Shown here piece by piece: positions 17,782-26,843 of a stretch of 64,000 nucleotides of DNA. Both the position numbers and the translations under genes were made by a program. Origin of the DNA: Gloeotrichia echinulata CP02 (GTDB lineage Bacteria > Cyanobacteriota > Cyanobacteriia > Cyanobacteriales > Nostocaceae); the NCBI GenBank assembly GCA_038087035.1, contig CP051187.1, positions 4,965,001 through 5,029,000 on the forward strand, written 5' to 3'. The notes under the pieces are model-generated. The model did not search any database, was not told the origin of the DNA, and saw nothing but the letters and a program-made list of their open reading frames with translations. Numbering within the stretch: position 1 is the first letter of the stretch; each line of letters starts with the position of its first letter.

Positions 17782-18153
17782 TTACAACCAATCGCGATAA
17801 GCTGAGATTTCCTTGACACCGATTTCAAACGGATTACCTTTACCAAATGGGGGATAAACCCTGATTTTGGCATTTTTGGTAAACCGTTCCAACCGATTAC
17901 CCAATTGCGGAATATTGCTAACGATATGCCAGTAAGATACTATATCAGGGCAGTCAATAATCAGCATCAGAGTAGTAGAGTTAGTGGTAAGATACCACTG
18001 ACAATTAGACAACAATGCTTGGGTAATGCGATCGCAGGCTTGATAAAAGCATCTGCCAATCGATTGTTCTATTTCTAGATACAGCATTCCATCCTGGGTT
18101 GTCACCTCAGTTGGTGGTAAATCATCAGGAGGAAGCAGGTTTAATTTAGACAT
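17782..18153 (-). CDS. Uncharacterised cyanobacterial protein, paralogue of the gene at 47437
   Basis: 123 residues, family not recognised. It shares with the protein at 47437-47811 the pattern YLEIEQSIGRCFYQACDR / QLEYSISKYFYAACDR, LLSNCQWYLTT / LLSNCRWYVTT, AKIRVYPP / AKIRVCPP and a C-terminal SAYRDWL / SVYRDLA. Both paralogues lie beside hydrogenase maturation genes (hypB and hupW). Overlaps the upstream LLM oxidoreductase gene by 8 bp, so the two are probably co-transcribed. Confidence 0.8.
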   Translation of the reverse strand: MSKLNLLPPDDLPPTEVTTQDGMLYLEIEQSIGRCFYQACDRITQALLSNCQWYLTTNSTTLMLIIDCPDIVSYWHIVSNIPQLGNRLERFTKNAKIRVYPPFGKGNPFEIGVKEISAYRDWL

Positions 18154-19156
18154 AATTCCGCACCTCTTGGTTATAGCGCGTCAAGCTGTCCAGGTTTTTT
18201 TGCTCTTCAAAAGACGAGGGTTTAAGTGCTAGTGTACCTAGTTGCAATTCATCCTGAAATTTTTTGATTTTGTCGCGACAGATTCCCACATCACCGATAA
18301 TTGAGTTCTCAATTAAATAGTCTTCGTCATAACAAATATTTGTATGATCAAATAACTGATGATTGGGCGAACTCTTTTGCATTACTTGCGCCGAATTGGC
18401 TTTCATTTTCAGGCTAAATTTACGGATATAAGGTAACGCCTCACTCACAGCCTCATCATAAGTTCTGCCGACAAAGAAGAAACGTGCCAGTATTAAGTCT
18501 TCAGAATCACTGGAATTTAAAGCACGATATTTGGCAACAGTTTTCTTCAATCTTTCCAGAGAAAACGGTGGTCCTCCCATCAAGCCAAAGGCGTTTTTAG
18601 CAGCAAATTCAATGCTGTCATCACTACCACTAGCTACATAAACGGGAATTTTTGGTTGTAAAGGTTTCGGATAAATTGTCAGGCGATCGCATTGATAATA
18701 TTGCCCATTAAATGATACATTTGTTTCATATAAAAGCCTTTGAATCAATGCGATTGACTCTAGCATCATGCCACGGGATTCACTCATGGGAATGGCAAAA
18801 TGCTTATTTTGTTCGGGAAAGGGTCCACCTTTAGCAATTCCAAATGCTAGCCGTCCATTGCACAGGTTATCCAAAGTCGCAATGTCCTCAGCAACCCTAA
18901 TCGGGTCATGAAACGCCAGCAACACCGCTGCTGTCCCTAATCGGATAGTTGAAGTTACTCCCGCCAAATGTGCCATCAACACCAAAATTGACGGACTGAG
19001 ATTCAATTCATTAAAATGATGTTCGCTCACCCAGGCTTCTTCAAAATCTAAGCTTTCCGCGTGTTTGACCAGCGCGACTTGCTCTTTGAGGGCGCGACGG
19101 GTATCTTGGTGATGATTGTCGTAATTGCAGAAAAGTCCAGTTTTCATTCTTGGCAA
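18146..19156 (-). CDS. LLM-class flavin-dependent oxidoreductase
   Basis: 336 residues of the bacterial luciferase-like TIM barrel: MKTGLFCNYDNHH at the start, EEAWVSEHHFNELNLSPSILVLMAHLAGVTSTIRLGTAAVLL, and GRLAFGIAKGGPFPEQ. It probably uses F420 or FMN to oxidise an unknown small substrate. In-frame Met codons at residues 1 and 4 are both possible starts. Forms a two-gene minus-strand unit with the gene at 17782. Confidence 0.9.
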   Translation of the reverse strand: MPRMKTGLFCNYDNHHQDTRRALKEQVALVKHAESLDFEEAWVSEHHFNELNLSPSILVLMAHLAGVTSTIRLGTAAVLLAFHDPIRVAEDIATLDNLCNGRLAFGIAKGGPFPEQNKHFAIPMSESRGMMLESIALIQRLLYETNVSFNGQYYQCDRLTIYPKPLQPKIPVYVASGSDDSIEFAAKNAFGLMGGPPFSLERLKKTVAKYRALNSSDSEDLILARFFFVGRTYDEAVSEALPYIRKFSLKMKANSAQVMQKSSPNHQLFDHTNICYDEDYLIENSIIGDVGICRDKIKKFQDELQLGTLALKPSSFEEQKNLDSLTRYNQEVRNYV

Positions 19157-19200
19157 TAGCTATTTTAGTCAGACCTACTCTGGAGGCACATTAATAATCC

Positions 19201-19265
19201 TAGGGTGTGTGACGCTGCGATAAATATTGTCCGCCAGGACTTGTGGCGTCACGCACCATTCTTTA
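19201..19265. repeat. Inverted repeat TAGGGTGTGTGACGC, second copy
   Basis: Near-identical to 16126-16194, with the same TGCGATAAATATTGT core and GGCGTCACGCACCATTCTTTA end. Confidence 0.65.
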
Positions 19266-19290
19266 AATGTGACACGTAAGTAAGTCCTGT

Positions 19291-19683
19291 TTAGGTTGCA
19301 ACCCACTGTAATTCCAACCATAAGCGCGGATTGGTCTTTTTGAGTTTCGACATCGGATCGCGCAGTATTGGTTTGGCATTAATACAAACTACCTGAACGA
19401 GTCCCATATTGTCTGCTATTTCTCTCAAGATTTCTTTTTGAGCTTGCACATAGGGCATCATTTCGGTAGAGCAATAAATTCCTATGTATTGTAAGCGTTT
19501 AGCAGGTCGTCCCCAATAACAGGTGATGACTTTCACATAACACCCATTAAGTAATTCCCCGATACTTGGGTAATAGTGATTGACGACTCTTGTAAATTCC
19601 TTGGCTAGGATGTCTTCAGCAATCATAGCAAATGATATTTTTGTAGCGTTCATCACGCTATTAATATAACATATATTTGTCAT
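19291..19683 (-). CDS. Hypothetical protein (130 aa or shorter)
   Basis: An open frame ending LWLELQWVAT. An internal ATG at 19653 (MNATKISFAMIAED) may be the real start, giving 120 residues. The composition looks like a folded soluble protein (YIGIYCSTEMMPYVQAQKEILREIADNMGLVQVVCINAKP). No family recognised and no close operon partner. Confidence 0.6.
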   Translation of the reverse strand: MTNICYINSVMNATKISFAMIAEDILAKEFTRVVNHYYPSIGELLNGCYVKVITCYWGRPAKRLQYIGIYCSTEMMPYVQAQKEILREIADNMGLVQVVCINAKPILRDPMSKLKKTNPRLWLELQWVAT

Positions 19684-19964
19684 TCAAAGATAACATTTGC
19701 TCTACCTATTTAGGTAGATATATTAAAATTCCATCATAATAAAGTGAGGCAATATCAAATAAGATACCACCTCCGTTTAACCTATAAAAAATCAAAATCC
19801 AGCAGTGTAACCACAGATTTATATCCGTGGTTAACTTCAAAACAATCTACTTTAGCAAGAGGTCTATCGATTATATTGATGCTCGAATTTATTAATTCAA
19901 ATTTTCCAGGTTTAATTAATGTACATTTAAATTGCACATATAAATTTTGGATTTTGAATTTTAA

Positions 19965-20276
19965 CTATCGGGCATTACGTTCAGACACTAAAACCTCTGC
20001 CACTAATTGTGGTAAATCGATGAGATCTATATATCCATCTGAACCACGAATAGGCGAGATAAATGTATAATTTGGGTCACAGGCTCCCGTGTCGTAAACT
20101 TGAATGAACCACCGATCAGGAAATCCTGCTACACCCAGTTCCACAACGTACCAAGATTCACCAATCAGACGAGAGTTAAAAACTGCGAACCACTCTCTGT
20201 GAGATTCAGAGATGTTCCAGTCTGCCATGATAAACTCTAATGCTATAAGTCCTGCATCAGTTGCTGTCAATAACAT
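19965..20276 (-). CDS. Hypothetical protein, partner of the gene at 20279
   Basis: 103 residues, mixed alpha/beta, rich in Trp and Gly (ESWYVVELGVAGFPDRWFIQVYDTG). It starts 2 bp after the stop of the gene at 20279, so the two form one transcription unit. Family not recognised. Confidence 0.65.
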   Translation of the reverse strand: MLLTATDAGLIALEFIMADWNISESHREWFAVFNSRLIGESWYVVELGVAGFPDRWFIQVYDTGACDPNYTFISPIRGSDGYIDLIDLPQLVAEVLVSERNAR

Positions 20277-20278
20277 TC

Positions 20279-20557
20279 TTACTCCTTATTTGAAACTTCT
20301 ACATCAGAATTGGTAGCTTCAATTTCAGGGTATAATCCTAGTTGTTTGGCTAATTCACGAGCAATAAAAAACAAAAATTGGGCACCATCTTGATTGCCTT
20401 CGTGAGCGAATACACTTGCTACTTTCAGCATTGCATATACAAAGCCAGAATCAATTAATTCTGGTTGTGCTTCTAAAACTTCCGGTTCCTGACCATTAGG
20501 ACATCTGAGTAGCTGGTCAATCAAATCAAAATATAAGAGTTCGCGTTCTTCTGTCAT
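20279..20557 (-). CDS. Small protein resembling the N-terminal module of cyanobacterial TPR/CHAT proteins
   Basis: 92 residues: ELLYFDLIDQLLRCPNGQEPEVLEAQPELIDSGFVYAMLKVASVFAHEG. This LIxxLLxCPxGxEPxILxAxxELxDxGL pattern often heads large TPR or CHAT-protease proteins in cyanobacteria; here it stands alone. It may be a cut-down adaptor. The downstream gene follows after 2 bp. Confidence 0.65.
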   Translation of the reverse strand: MTEERELLYFDLIDQLLRCPNGQEPEVLEAQPELIDSGFVYAMLKVASVFAHEGNQDGAQFLFFIARELAKQLGLYPEIEATNSDVEVSNKE

Positions 20558-20597
20558 GGTGCTTTTGTAGATTTAGAATGAGTGAAATTTGAAATGC

Positions 20598-21056
20598 TTA
20601 TTGCTCGATACTTTGCTGCCACAATCTTTCTAATGTTTCAACCTGTTCTCGCAAAACTGCAGCACGATAGACCAGATACCTATCGTAAATCATAATTCCT
20701 AACCCCAAGCAAATAGGGGTAAGTACGAAAAACAATTGCAAAATAGTGGTAAATTGGTATTGTTGAACAGTAATCGGCTTTTGGTGATTCAGAGCGCAAT
20801 CAGAGATTTTTATGCTAGCCTGAGATTGCGGAATATTTTTACCCTCTGACTGAAGAGCCAAAGCGTCATATACCCTAATGTTATTGTTGATTTCACAAGT
20901 TAAGCTCTGTGTTTTTATTAGCTCTATATGTCGTCCCCAAACTATGCTTAATACGAGTATTTCTGGAGACAGCACAGCTAAGGTAATTGCACAGACTGTG
21001 AGAACATTTAGAACTTTGACTCTCATCTTGGCTCTCCCTTCATAGGCAGTATGCAC
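20598..21056 (-). CDS. Hypothetical two-helix membrane protein
   Basis: 152 residues with predicted membrane segments near residues 14-37 (VLNVLTVCAITLAVLSPEIL) and 105-127 (ILQLFFVLTPICLGLGIMIY), and a soluble loop of ~65 residues between with two cysteines (LTCEIN, SDCALNH) that could lie outside the membrane. Ends in a helical tail (REQVETLERLWQQSIEQ). Family not recognised. Confidence 0.6.
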   Translation of the reverse strand: MHTAYEGRAKMRVKVLNVLTVCAITLAVLSPEILVLSIVWGRHIELIKTQSLTCEINNNIRVYDALALQSEGKNIPQSQASIKISDCALNHQKPITVQQYQFTTILQLFFVLTPICLGLGIMIYDRYLVYRAAVLREQVETLERLWQQSIEQ

Positions 21057-22099
21057 CCATTAATATCAATATTTTTTTGTTTGGCCAAGTAGGTTATTGC
21101 TTCTACTTCGCAAATACAGTTATCCTAGTTTAGGTTGTGAACGTAAATTTCGACAAAGAAATCTCACCCTCCACGCGCATAGGCGCAAAAATGAGAGATA
21201 AGACTAATTTTGAGTGTTCACAAACAATAAAGGATTTTGTAGCCCTGATAATAAATAAAAACACGTTATCAGTTTGTTGATTGTTAACTGTTAACTGTTA
21301 ACCGTTTATTAAACATTTAGGACTTAAGAAGTCCCCCCTAGTTCGTCAGGTTTTCACCTGGGAATGTTGGGGGGTAGAGGGGAATCTCTGCGTAAATCCT
21401 ACTAATGTTTATATCAGTCGCCCCTCGATATCAGAGTTTAGCCTAGCTCAATTAAGATTATTAAATTTATTAAGGTTGTACTCAAAGCCTACAAGTCTTA
21501 CTTTATCAAGGTTTAAAAAATTATTTGGGGTATGGGTTCTAGTATTTTTCGGCTGGTGTACTAGCATTTACGGGATAGGGTGCGGGCTATTTTGTACTCA
21601 AGCTCAAAGCCATACAGGCTATGGAAAAAGGCAAGTTTTTACCTCAATTATTTGGACAAAAAAGCTTGTACTCAAAGGATATTTTTATGCCTAAGTTACA
21701 ATAATAAAATCAAAAAAACCATTAACTTTTACCAAAATATCATCTTTTTCAGATATTCATCTATAAAGTGACAATTGTTGCAGATAAATAATACCATTTC
21801 CATTTAATAAAGATATAAATACGTTGCTAGGAAATATAATAAACCATGCTTACAGGGTCCAAGTCCTTGCGCCCCTACAGATATTGCGACGACGCCAAAA
21901 AGTTGGCCAAAAACTTTAATATTACCCGGCGATTAGGCGTATAATGAGCTTAACTGCAAATATTGCCAGCAGAAGTCCTGTTCTCATCAGCAAATTCAGT
22001 AAACCAAAAAATTTCGCGATGGCTACGGTGGGCGTTCCGCGCCATCATTCTGTCGAAGTGATCTAAGATATCTGATTTTGCCAAAAAAACCTTATGCGC
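21057..22099. other. Intergenic region without a clear gene
   Basis: Holds a short GTTAACTGTTAAC repeat run (about 21285-21312), a C/G-run hairpin (CCCCCCTAG...GGGGGGTAG, about 21333-21376) and AT-rich DNA. Open frames of 60-70 codons here show no protein-like pattern. No RNA gene recognised. Confidence 0.5.
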
Positions 22100-22639
22100 C
22101 TAACTTTCTAGGATACAAGGCGCTTTTGCTAGGGTTTGCGCCCCTTTTGTCATCTGTTCAATATTTGATGGCGACCAAGGGTAAGGTGATTGACAATGAT
22201 GAGCTGCTAACAATCCCCATAATCCTCTGGGCATCAAAACTGGTACAACTAGGTTGGCGCGGACTTGCAAACTGTGGAGAAAATCTCGGTGACAATCTTG
22301 GATTGGTTCTGAGTTAATATCCGCGATCGCCCGCACTCTTCCTGCTAAATATAAATTGGCATACTCTTGGTTAAAACAATCATCAGCACCAGTTGAACCG
22401 AAGATTGAGTATTGATCAGAACTTAAAGATTCACAGGTCACTTGGCCTTGCCATTCTCCATAAAAATAATACAACACCACCCGATCAACCTGGAGCGATT
22501 CTCTGAGTTGGATGATCGTTTCTCGAACCAAGTTATCTCGCTGAACATTTCTCACAAGGCGCTCAAGCACTCTTTGTAAGCCACCGTCATAACGCCTAGG
22601 TGAGCCAGGGTTGAATTCTGAGAAAGAATGAATTTGCAC
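22100..22639 (-). pseudogene. GAF-domain sensor fragment
   Basis: 179 residues covering one GAF domain of the phytochrome-like kind: RETIIQLRESLQVDRVVLYYFYGEWQGQVTCESLS, then NLVVPVLMPRGLWGLLAAHHCQSPYPWSPSNIEQM. In the family a further helix and a histidine kinase or second GAF follow; here the protein ends in unrelated TKGAQTLAKAPCILES. Most likely the 5' remnant of a larger sensor kinase gene. Confidence 0.65.
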
Positions 22640-23531
22640 AGGTTTAAAATGACGAATGAGTAATTACTTTCGGATTTTTATAGTAACTAAATTATCACTT
22701 TTTCTGAAAAATCATCATGCAGTCACAGAACTCCAAAAAATAATAAATTATCTCATTTCTGTACTCAACACAACTTTTTATCCACTCGTTCGCTTCTATG
22801 TGTAATGTTTTTTAAGTCTAAATTACCTAAATATACTAAAAAAGATTAACTTACTCATAAAGATTATACCACTTAAAGCTTCAAGGGTTTCAGCAAATTA
22901 TAAATAAAAAATTAAAAATTACAAAAATTCAAAGTTGTTAAATTTTCCCAAAGATTTGGATTTTGAGCAGCGAAATACCCACATTAAACCTGGGAATCGT
23001 CAATTAGTCACTTCCCGGTCTAAGATTACCTATATAGCGGTTCTCAGTTGGATACAATACAAAATTATATCGTCGCGTGTAGGGGCACGGCAGCGCCGTG
23101 CCCTTACGAGTGTATTGGACTCAACCGATAACCGCTATAATTTTCCTTCTTCTCTACGTTCGCGTAGCGTGTCGAAGACAGACGCTTCTCTTCTTAGGCT
23201 CCGCCAACGCGAATGCAGAAGCTCAAAATTATTTCCCTACGGGACGCTCCGCGTAAAGCCTGCGGCATAGCTTCGCTTACGCGTAGCGTCCCGTAGGGAA
23301 CGGTAATCTTCCAGCGGTTCGGGAGTAGTAGTCTGTCAATTTTGTTTTGAGGGATTTTTGGTAGTGTGAGCGTCTCGCTCACGCGGGCAAGATGCCCACA
23401 CTACAGTCCATCATTTTTATCTTGACAGAGTAGTAGTCCTTTTTAGACATTTTCTATGAAGATTTTATTAACAAAGATTGCAAATGATTACATATATATA
23501 ATATTGTGCAATTTTTTTAATAAATACCGAC
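22640..23531. other. Intergenic repeat-rich region
   Basis: AT-rich DNA to ~23030, then an inverted-repeat element (23033-23139), then dispersed CTACGTTCGCGTAGCGT-type and GGGACGCTCCGCG-type repeats to ~23400. No gene seen. Confidence 0.5.
23033..23139. repeat. MITE-like element with TATAGCGGTT ends
   Basis: Begins TATAGCGGTTCTCAGTTGG and ends CCGATAACCGCTATA, an imperfect inverted pair, with the core palindrome GGGCACGGCAGCGCCGTGCCC. A related copy with TATAGCG / CGCTATA ends lies at 36024-36129 inside the hupL element. Confidence 0.6.
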
Positions 23532-24809
23532 TTATCTATCACTAGAGGAATCAACTACTTGCAGCAATTGTTCAAACAAAGGATCGCCAAAATTCATTAA
23601 TCGTAGGGAAGGCGTTTCATCAAAAACATTAGGATAAAAAGTAACTGTGTAATTCTGCCTTTTATAAGTCAGTTGCCAAGTTCCCTCAGTCCTTCTCTCA
23701 AACTGCACACCATTGGCTTTTAAAAGTGCGGAGGAGGTGAATAATTGCTCAATTGTTTCTGGTGTAAAGGGAGCAGCAGAAATGGGTTTTTGAATTTCTG
23801 CTAAATCAGCGTCCAAATCCATCGCTACCATTTCCTCAATTGCTAAACGAGGTGGTGGACTGTCTAACACAGAATCGAATTCAGACATTAAAACATCTTC
23901 TTCTTCAGGGTCAGCGCTCATAGCCGCTTGTTCAATAAAAGTGGGGACTTGTGCTAAAATAGGTTGAAGATTACCAACAACAGTGGCAAAAGCATTAATG
24001 CGATCGCGTAATTTTTTATAAACCTTCGCTTCTACTGTGCCATCATAGTAAAAATTGTGGATTCGCACAGTAGAATACCTTTGTCCAATGCGGTCAATTC
24101 TGCCAATGCGCTGTTCAACCCGCATGGGATTCCAAGGCATATCATAGTTAATCAACACTCCGCAATTTTGTAAGTTTAAACCCTCGGAAGCAGATTCAGT
24201 ACAGAGGAGAATTTTGATTTCATCTTGGCGGAATCGGCGTTTAATTTCTTCTTTGGGAACTAAACACCAATTTGGTTGACTGTTGGCTGTTGACTGTTGG
24301 TTGGATTGTTCAGTCAACGGGTAACTGTTAACTGTCAACAATTCACCACCACGACCAGAATAACAAGCTACTTGACTACCATACAACTCCTTCAATGTAT
24401 CTCGCAGATAGTCCATCGTGTCAGTGTACTGGGTGAAAACAATCGCACTTTCTCGCTCAGTTAATTCTTGGCGTAAAATTTGAATAAAGCGAGAAAGCTT
24501 GCTATCTTCCCCAGTGTTTTCAAATTGGCGTAGTAATTCTTCAAGATATTGAATTTCTTGGGGGTCTACTGGTTCAAAGAAAGATTCCAGTCCCGCAATT
24601 ATGGTATCATCTTCATTATCCACATCCACCAAATCGTCGTCACTTAAAACGCTTCCCTGTTGAGTTAACAGATAATCCAAACGACGCTGCAGAGATGACT
24701 TGATGGCATAAAATGAACTGGTCAAACGCTTGCGGTAAAGGGTCATCAAAAAACCTAAACAGGAACGCTGATCTATTTGTGCCAGTCGATAAAAATGACG
24801 GTTCTTGCG
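23532..24809 (-). pseudogene. SNF2/RapA-type helicase, 3' fragment
   Basis: The reading frame covers only the C-terminal helicase lobe: FTQYTDTMDYLRDTLKEL, LLCTESASEGLNLQNCGVLINYDMPWNPMRVEQRIGRIDRIGQ (motifs V and VI). The N-terminal lobe with the Walker A box is missing. The first ATG is at 24749, but recognisable helicase residues (RKNRHFYRLAQIDQRSCLGFL) continue upstream to the inverted repeat at 24809, where they stop abruptly. The fragment also has a repeat-derived insertion (24274-24340). Confidence 0.8.
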
Positions 24810-25004
24810 GCTCTTCCGTACTTAGCGTGCTGAATTTGTTAAAAAATAAGTTTGAAACCCTTGCGTGGCTCCGATAAAAGCCATTATTTTTTGTATTTGA
24901 GCTCCTGTTACTAAAAATCAAATTATAAACGCCTGTAAGCCTTGTTATTAAAGCAATTTAATCGACTTTCATTAATAATTAAGCACGCTACACACGCAAG
25001 AGCC
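24809..25004. mobile_element. Remnant IS/MITE with ISL3-like GGCTCTT inverted ends
   Basis: 24809-24831 (GGCTCTTCCGTACTTAGCG) and 24982-25004 (reverse complement starts GGCTCTTGCGTGTGTAGCG) form 23-bp imperfect inverted repeats with about five mismatches. ISL3-family ends also begin GGCTCTT. No target duplication is seen. Each end coincides with the break point of a truncated gene (helicase to the left, FhaC-like to the right), suggesting a deletion between two element copies. Confidence 0.6.
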
Positions 25005-26142
25005 ATAAATTATTACCTTTTTCAATTCCATTCAAAATAGTAAAGTTATTACCATTTGGGTTGACAATGGTATTGGTAGTGCCAAAGGGTGTCAATTGTA
25101 GCACTCCTCCCTGGTTGGGGGCACGCACAATGGGCAACCGAAATTCTGCGGAAAAAAACATGCCATTGTCTGTAAGCAATGTATCCTGACGATAGCCCCG
25201 GACACTTAGCTGTCCACCAACACCAAATTGCTCTAAAGGTAAGAGGGAATTTGCAGCGAGTTGTAAATCGCCTCTGGCTAAAAATAGCGTGTCTGGTGCC
25301 AATTGTCGCACCCACTGCGCCTGTCCCCGCCAAGCAAAAAAGCGGCTATCTGGAGCATCTTCACTCACATTCGCACCAAACCAATCTACACCTATGCTAA
25401 ATTGCGATCGCATTGCAAACACGTACTGATTACTGCGCTGGGTATACTCCTGAAAAAACCGTAAAGCAGAAATATTGGTTTTACCGTTCTCATCTGCACC
25501 CGGTGAGAGTCGAAACGGCCCAATGTTATCAATACCCAACGCAGTTTGGCTTTGTTGGCGCGAGAACGATAGCCCAATAGCTAAATCCTGATTGGGTTTT
25601 TGCAGCAATGGTTGTCGATAGCCCAATTCATAAGATGTGGTATTTGATTGAATATCTAGAACGCTGAATGGCTCTTCAATTACGTGATTCCAACCTTGAT
25701 TAAAACCAAACCAGACAGTACCATTGTGGGCGTTAATGGGCAATGTGTAATTGGCATTGACAGTATTACTACCATCGGTATTGACATAGCCGACACTGAG
25801 GGTGTCACCTAAGCCCAGTAAATTCGCTTCTTGTAGATTCACTCCCCGGCGAAAACTCCCCACACTTGGCGATCGCCCATTATCTAGGGTTGTGGTAACT
25901 GTGAACGTATTTGCTTCTTTAACCTCTACTCTTAACACATTGCTTCCCGGACGAACACCAGTCTGTAACTCAGCTGACAGGTTTTGAATCAGCGGATCGA
26001 GGCGGAGTAGTTGGAGCTTTTCTAGTAAGCGCGGTACATTCAGGGGTTTTCCCGCACCAAGTAGGATGCGCGAACGAATATATCCATTGTTTAATCGTCG
26101 ATTCCCAACAATTTTTATTTCCTGTAAACTACCCTCGACCAC
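24988..26142 (-). pseudogene. FhaC/ShlB-type outer-membrane transporter, truncated
   Basis: 384 residues of a two-partner-secretion (Omp85-type) barrel: a POTRA domain (EIKIVGNRRLNNGYIRSRI...GKPLNVPRLLEKLQLL) and beta-strands with VGGQLSVRGYRQDTLLTDNGMFFSAEFRLP, which carries the conserved VRGY motif. The signal peptide and first POTRA are absent. The C-terminus stops at the inverted repeat (GNNLWLLRV), so the last barrel strands are lost. Not expected to be functional. Confidence 0.75.
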
Positions 26143-26236
26143 CTGAATTTTGATTACACCATCTTTTAATGTCTGCGGTGCAATTATCTGTTATTTTTAC
26201 AAATGCTAACAGCGTAAATACTGATTGTATAGAGCA

Positions 26237-26543
26237 GTCAAACGATTTTGGATTTTGGATACTTCGACTTCGCTCAGTACAAGTTTTGGATTGACCCCGA
26301 CCACAAGGGGCAAACAATTTTAGATTTTGGATTTTGGATTTTGGATTACAGCCATTTTCAGGTAAATAGACCACGCTTTTGGGGCGCAAGGCCTTGCGCC
26401 CCTACGAAGATCTGTGGTTATTGGGTGAAAATTGCTGTAAATCTAAAATCTAAAATCTAAAATCTAAAATCTAAAATTCTGCGGGGCCTGCAAGGGACCG
26501 AAACAATCTAAAATCTAAAATCTAAAATCTAAAATTGGCTTGG
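26237..26543. repeat. Mosaic interspersed repeat, second copy
   Basis: Shares ordered blocks with 3101-3351: GTCAAACGATTTTGG, GACCCCGACCACAAGG, CTGCGGGGCCTGCAAGG, CCGAAACAATCTAAAATC and AAATTGGCTTGG. A TTACAGC-family MITE (26346-26440) is inserted in its middle. Confidence 0.65.
26346..26440. repeat. MITE-like repeat, TTACAGC family, copy C
   Basis: TTACAGCCATTTTCAGG to GTGAAAATTGCTGTAA, with the GGGGCGCAAGGCCTTGCGCC palindrome inside. Confidence 0.7.
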
Positions 26544-26702
26544 ACCAGAGGGACAGCCCCGACTTAGTGGCTGGTTTTGGGATTGGTGACTTTTCTTCAT
26601 TCGCCGAGAACTTTTGTGGTCTGACAAATAAGCGTTGTTCGCAGAGAACAGAAATTTTGCCACTCAAAGCTAATCTAAATTTATGGATGGAGAACGCTAC
26701 AA

Positions 26703-26843
26703 ATGAGAATCGAATCAGAAAAAGAATTTTGGTTACGCCAATTAGACGAATATCGAGAAATTTTACGCCAAAGGAAACTAAAGAAACTCAATACCCAAAA
26801 CAACCCGCCCCTCAACAATAATACGACGGACAAGTCTGTTTAA
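26703..26843 (+). CDS. Possible small helical protein (46 aa)
   Basis: ATG-started frame MRIESEKEFWLRQLDEYREI followed by a basic stretch (LRQRKLKKLN) and an Asn-rich tail. GGAG lies ~9 bp upstream. It overlaps the 3' end of the opposing recombinase gene. It may be a real accessory gene of that element or chance; no family recognised. Confidence 0.25.
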   Translation: MRIESEKEFWLRQLDEYREILRQRKLKKLNTQNNPPLNNNTTDKSV

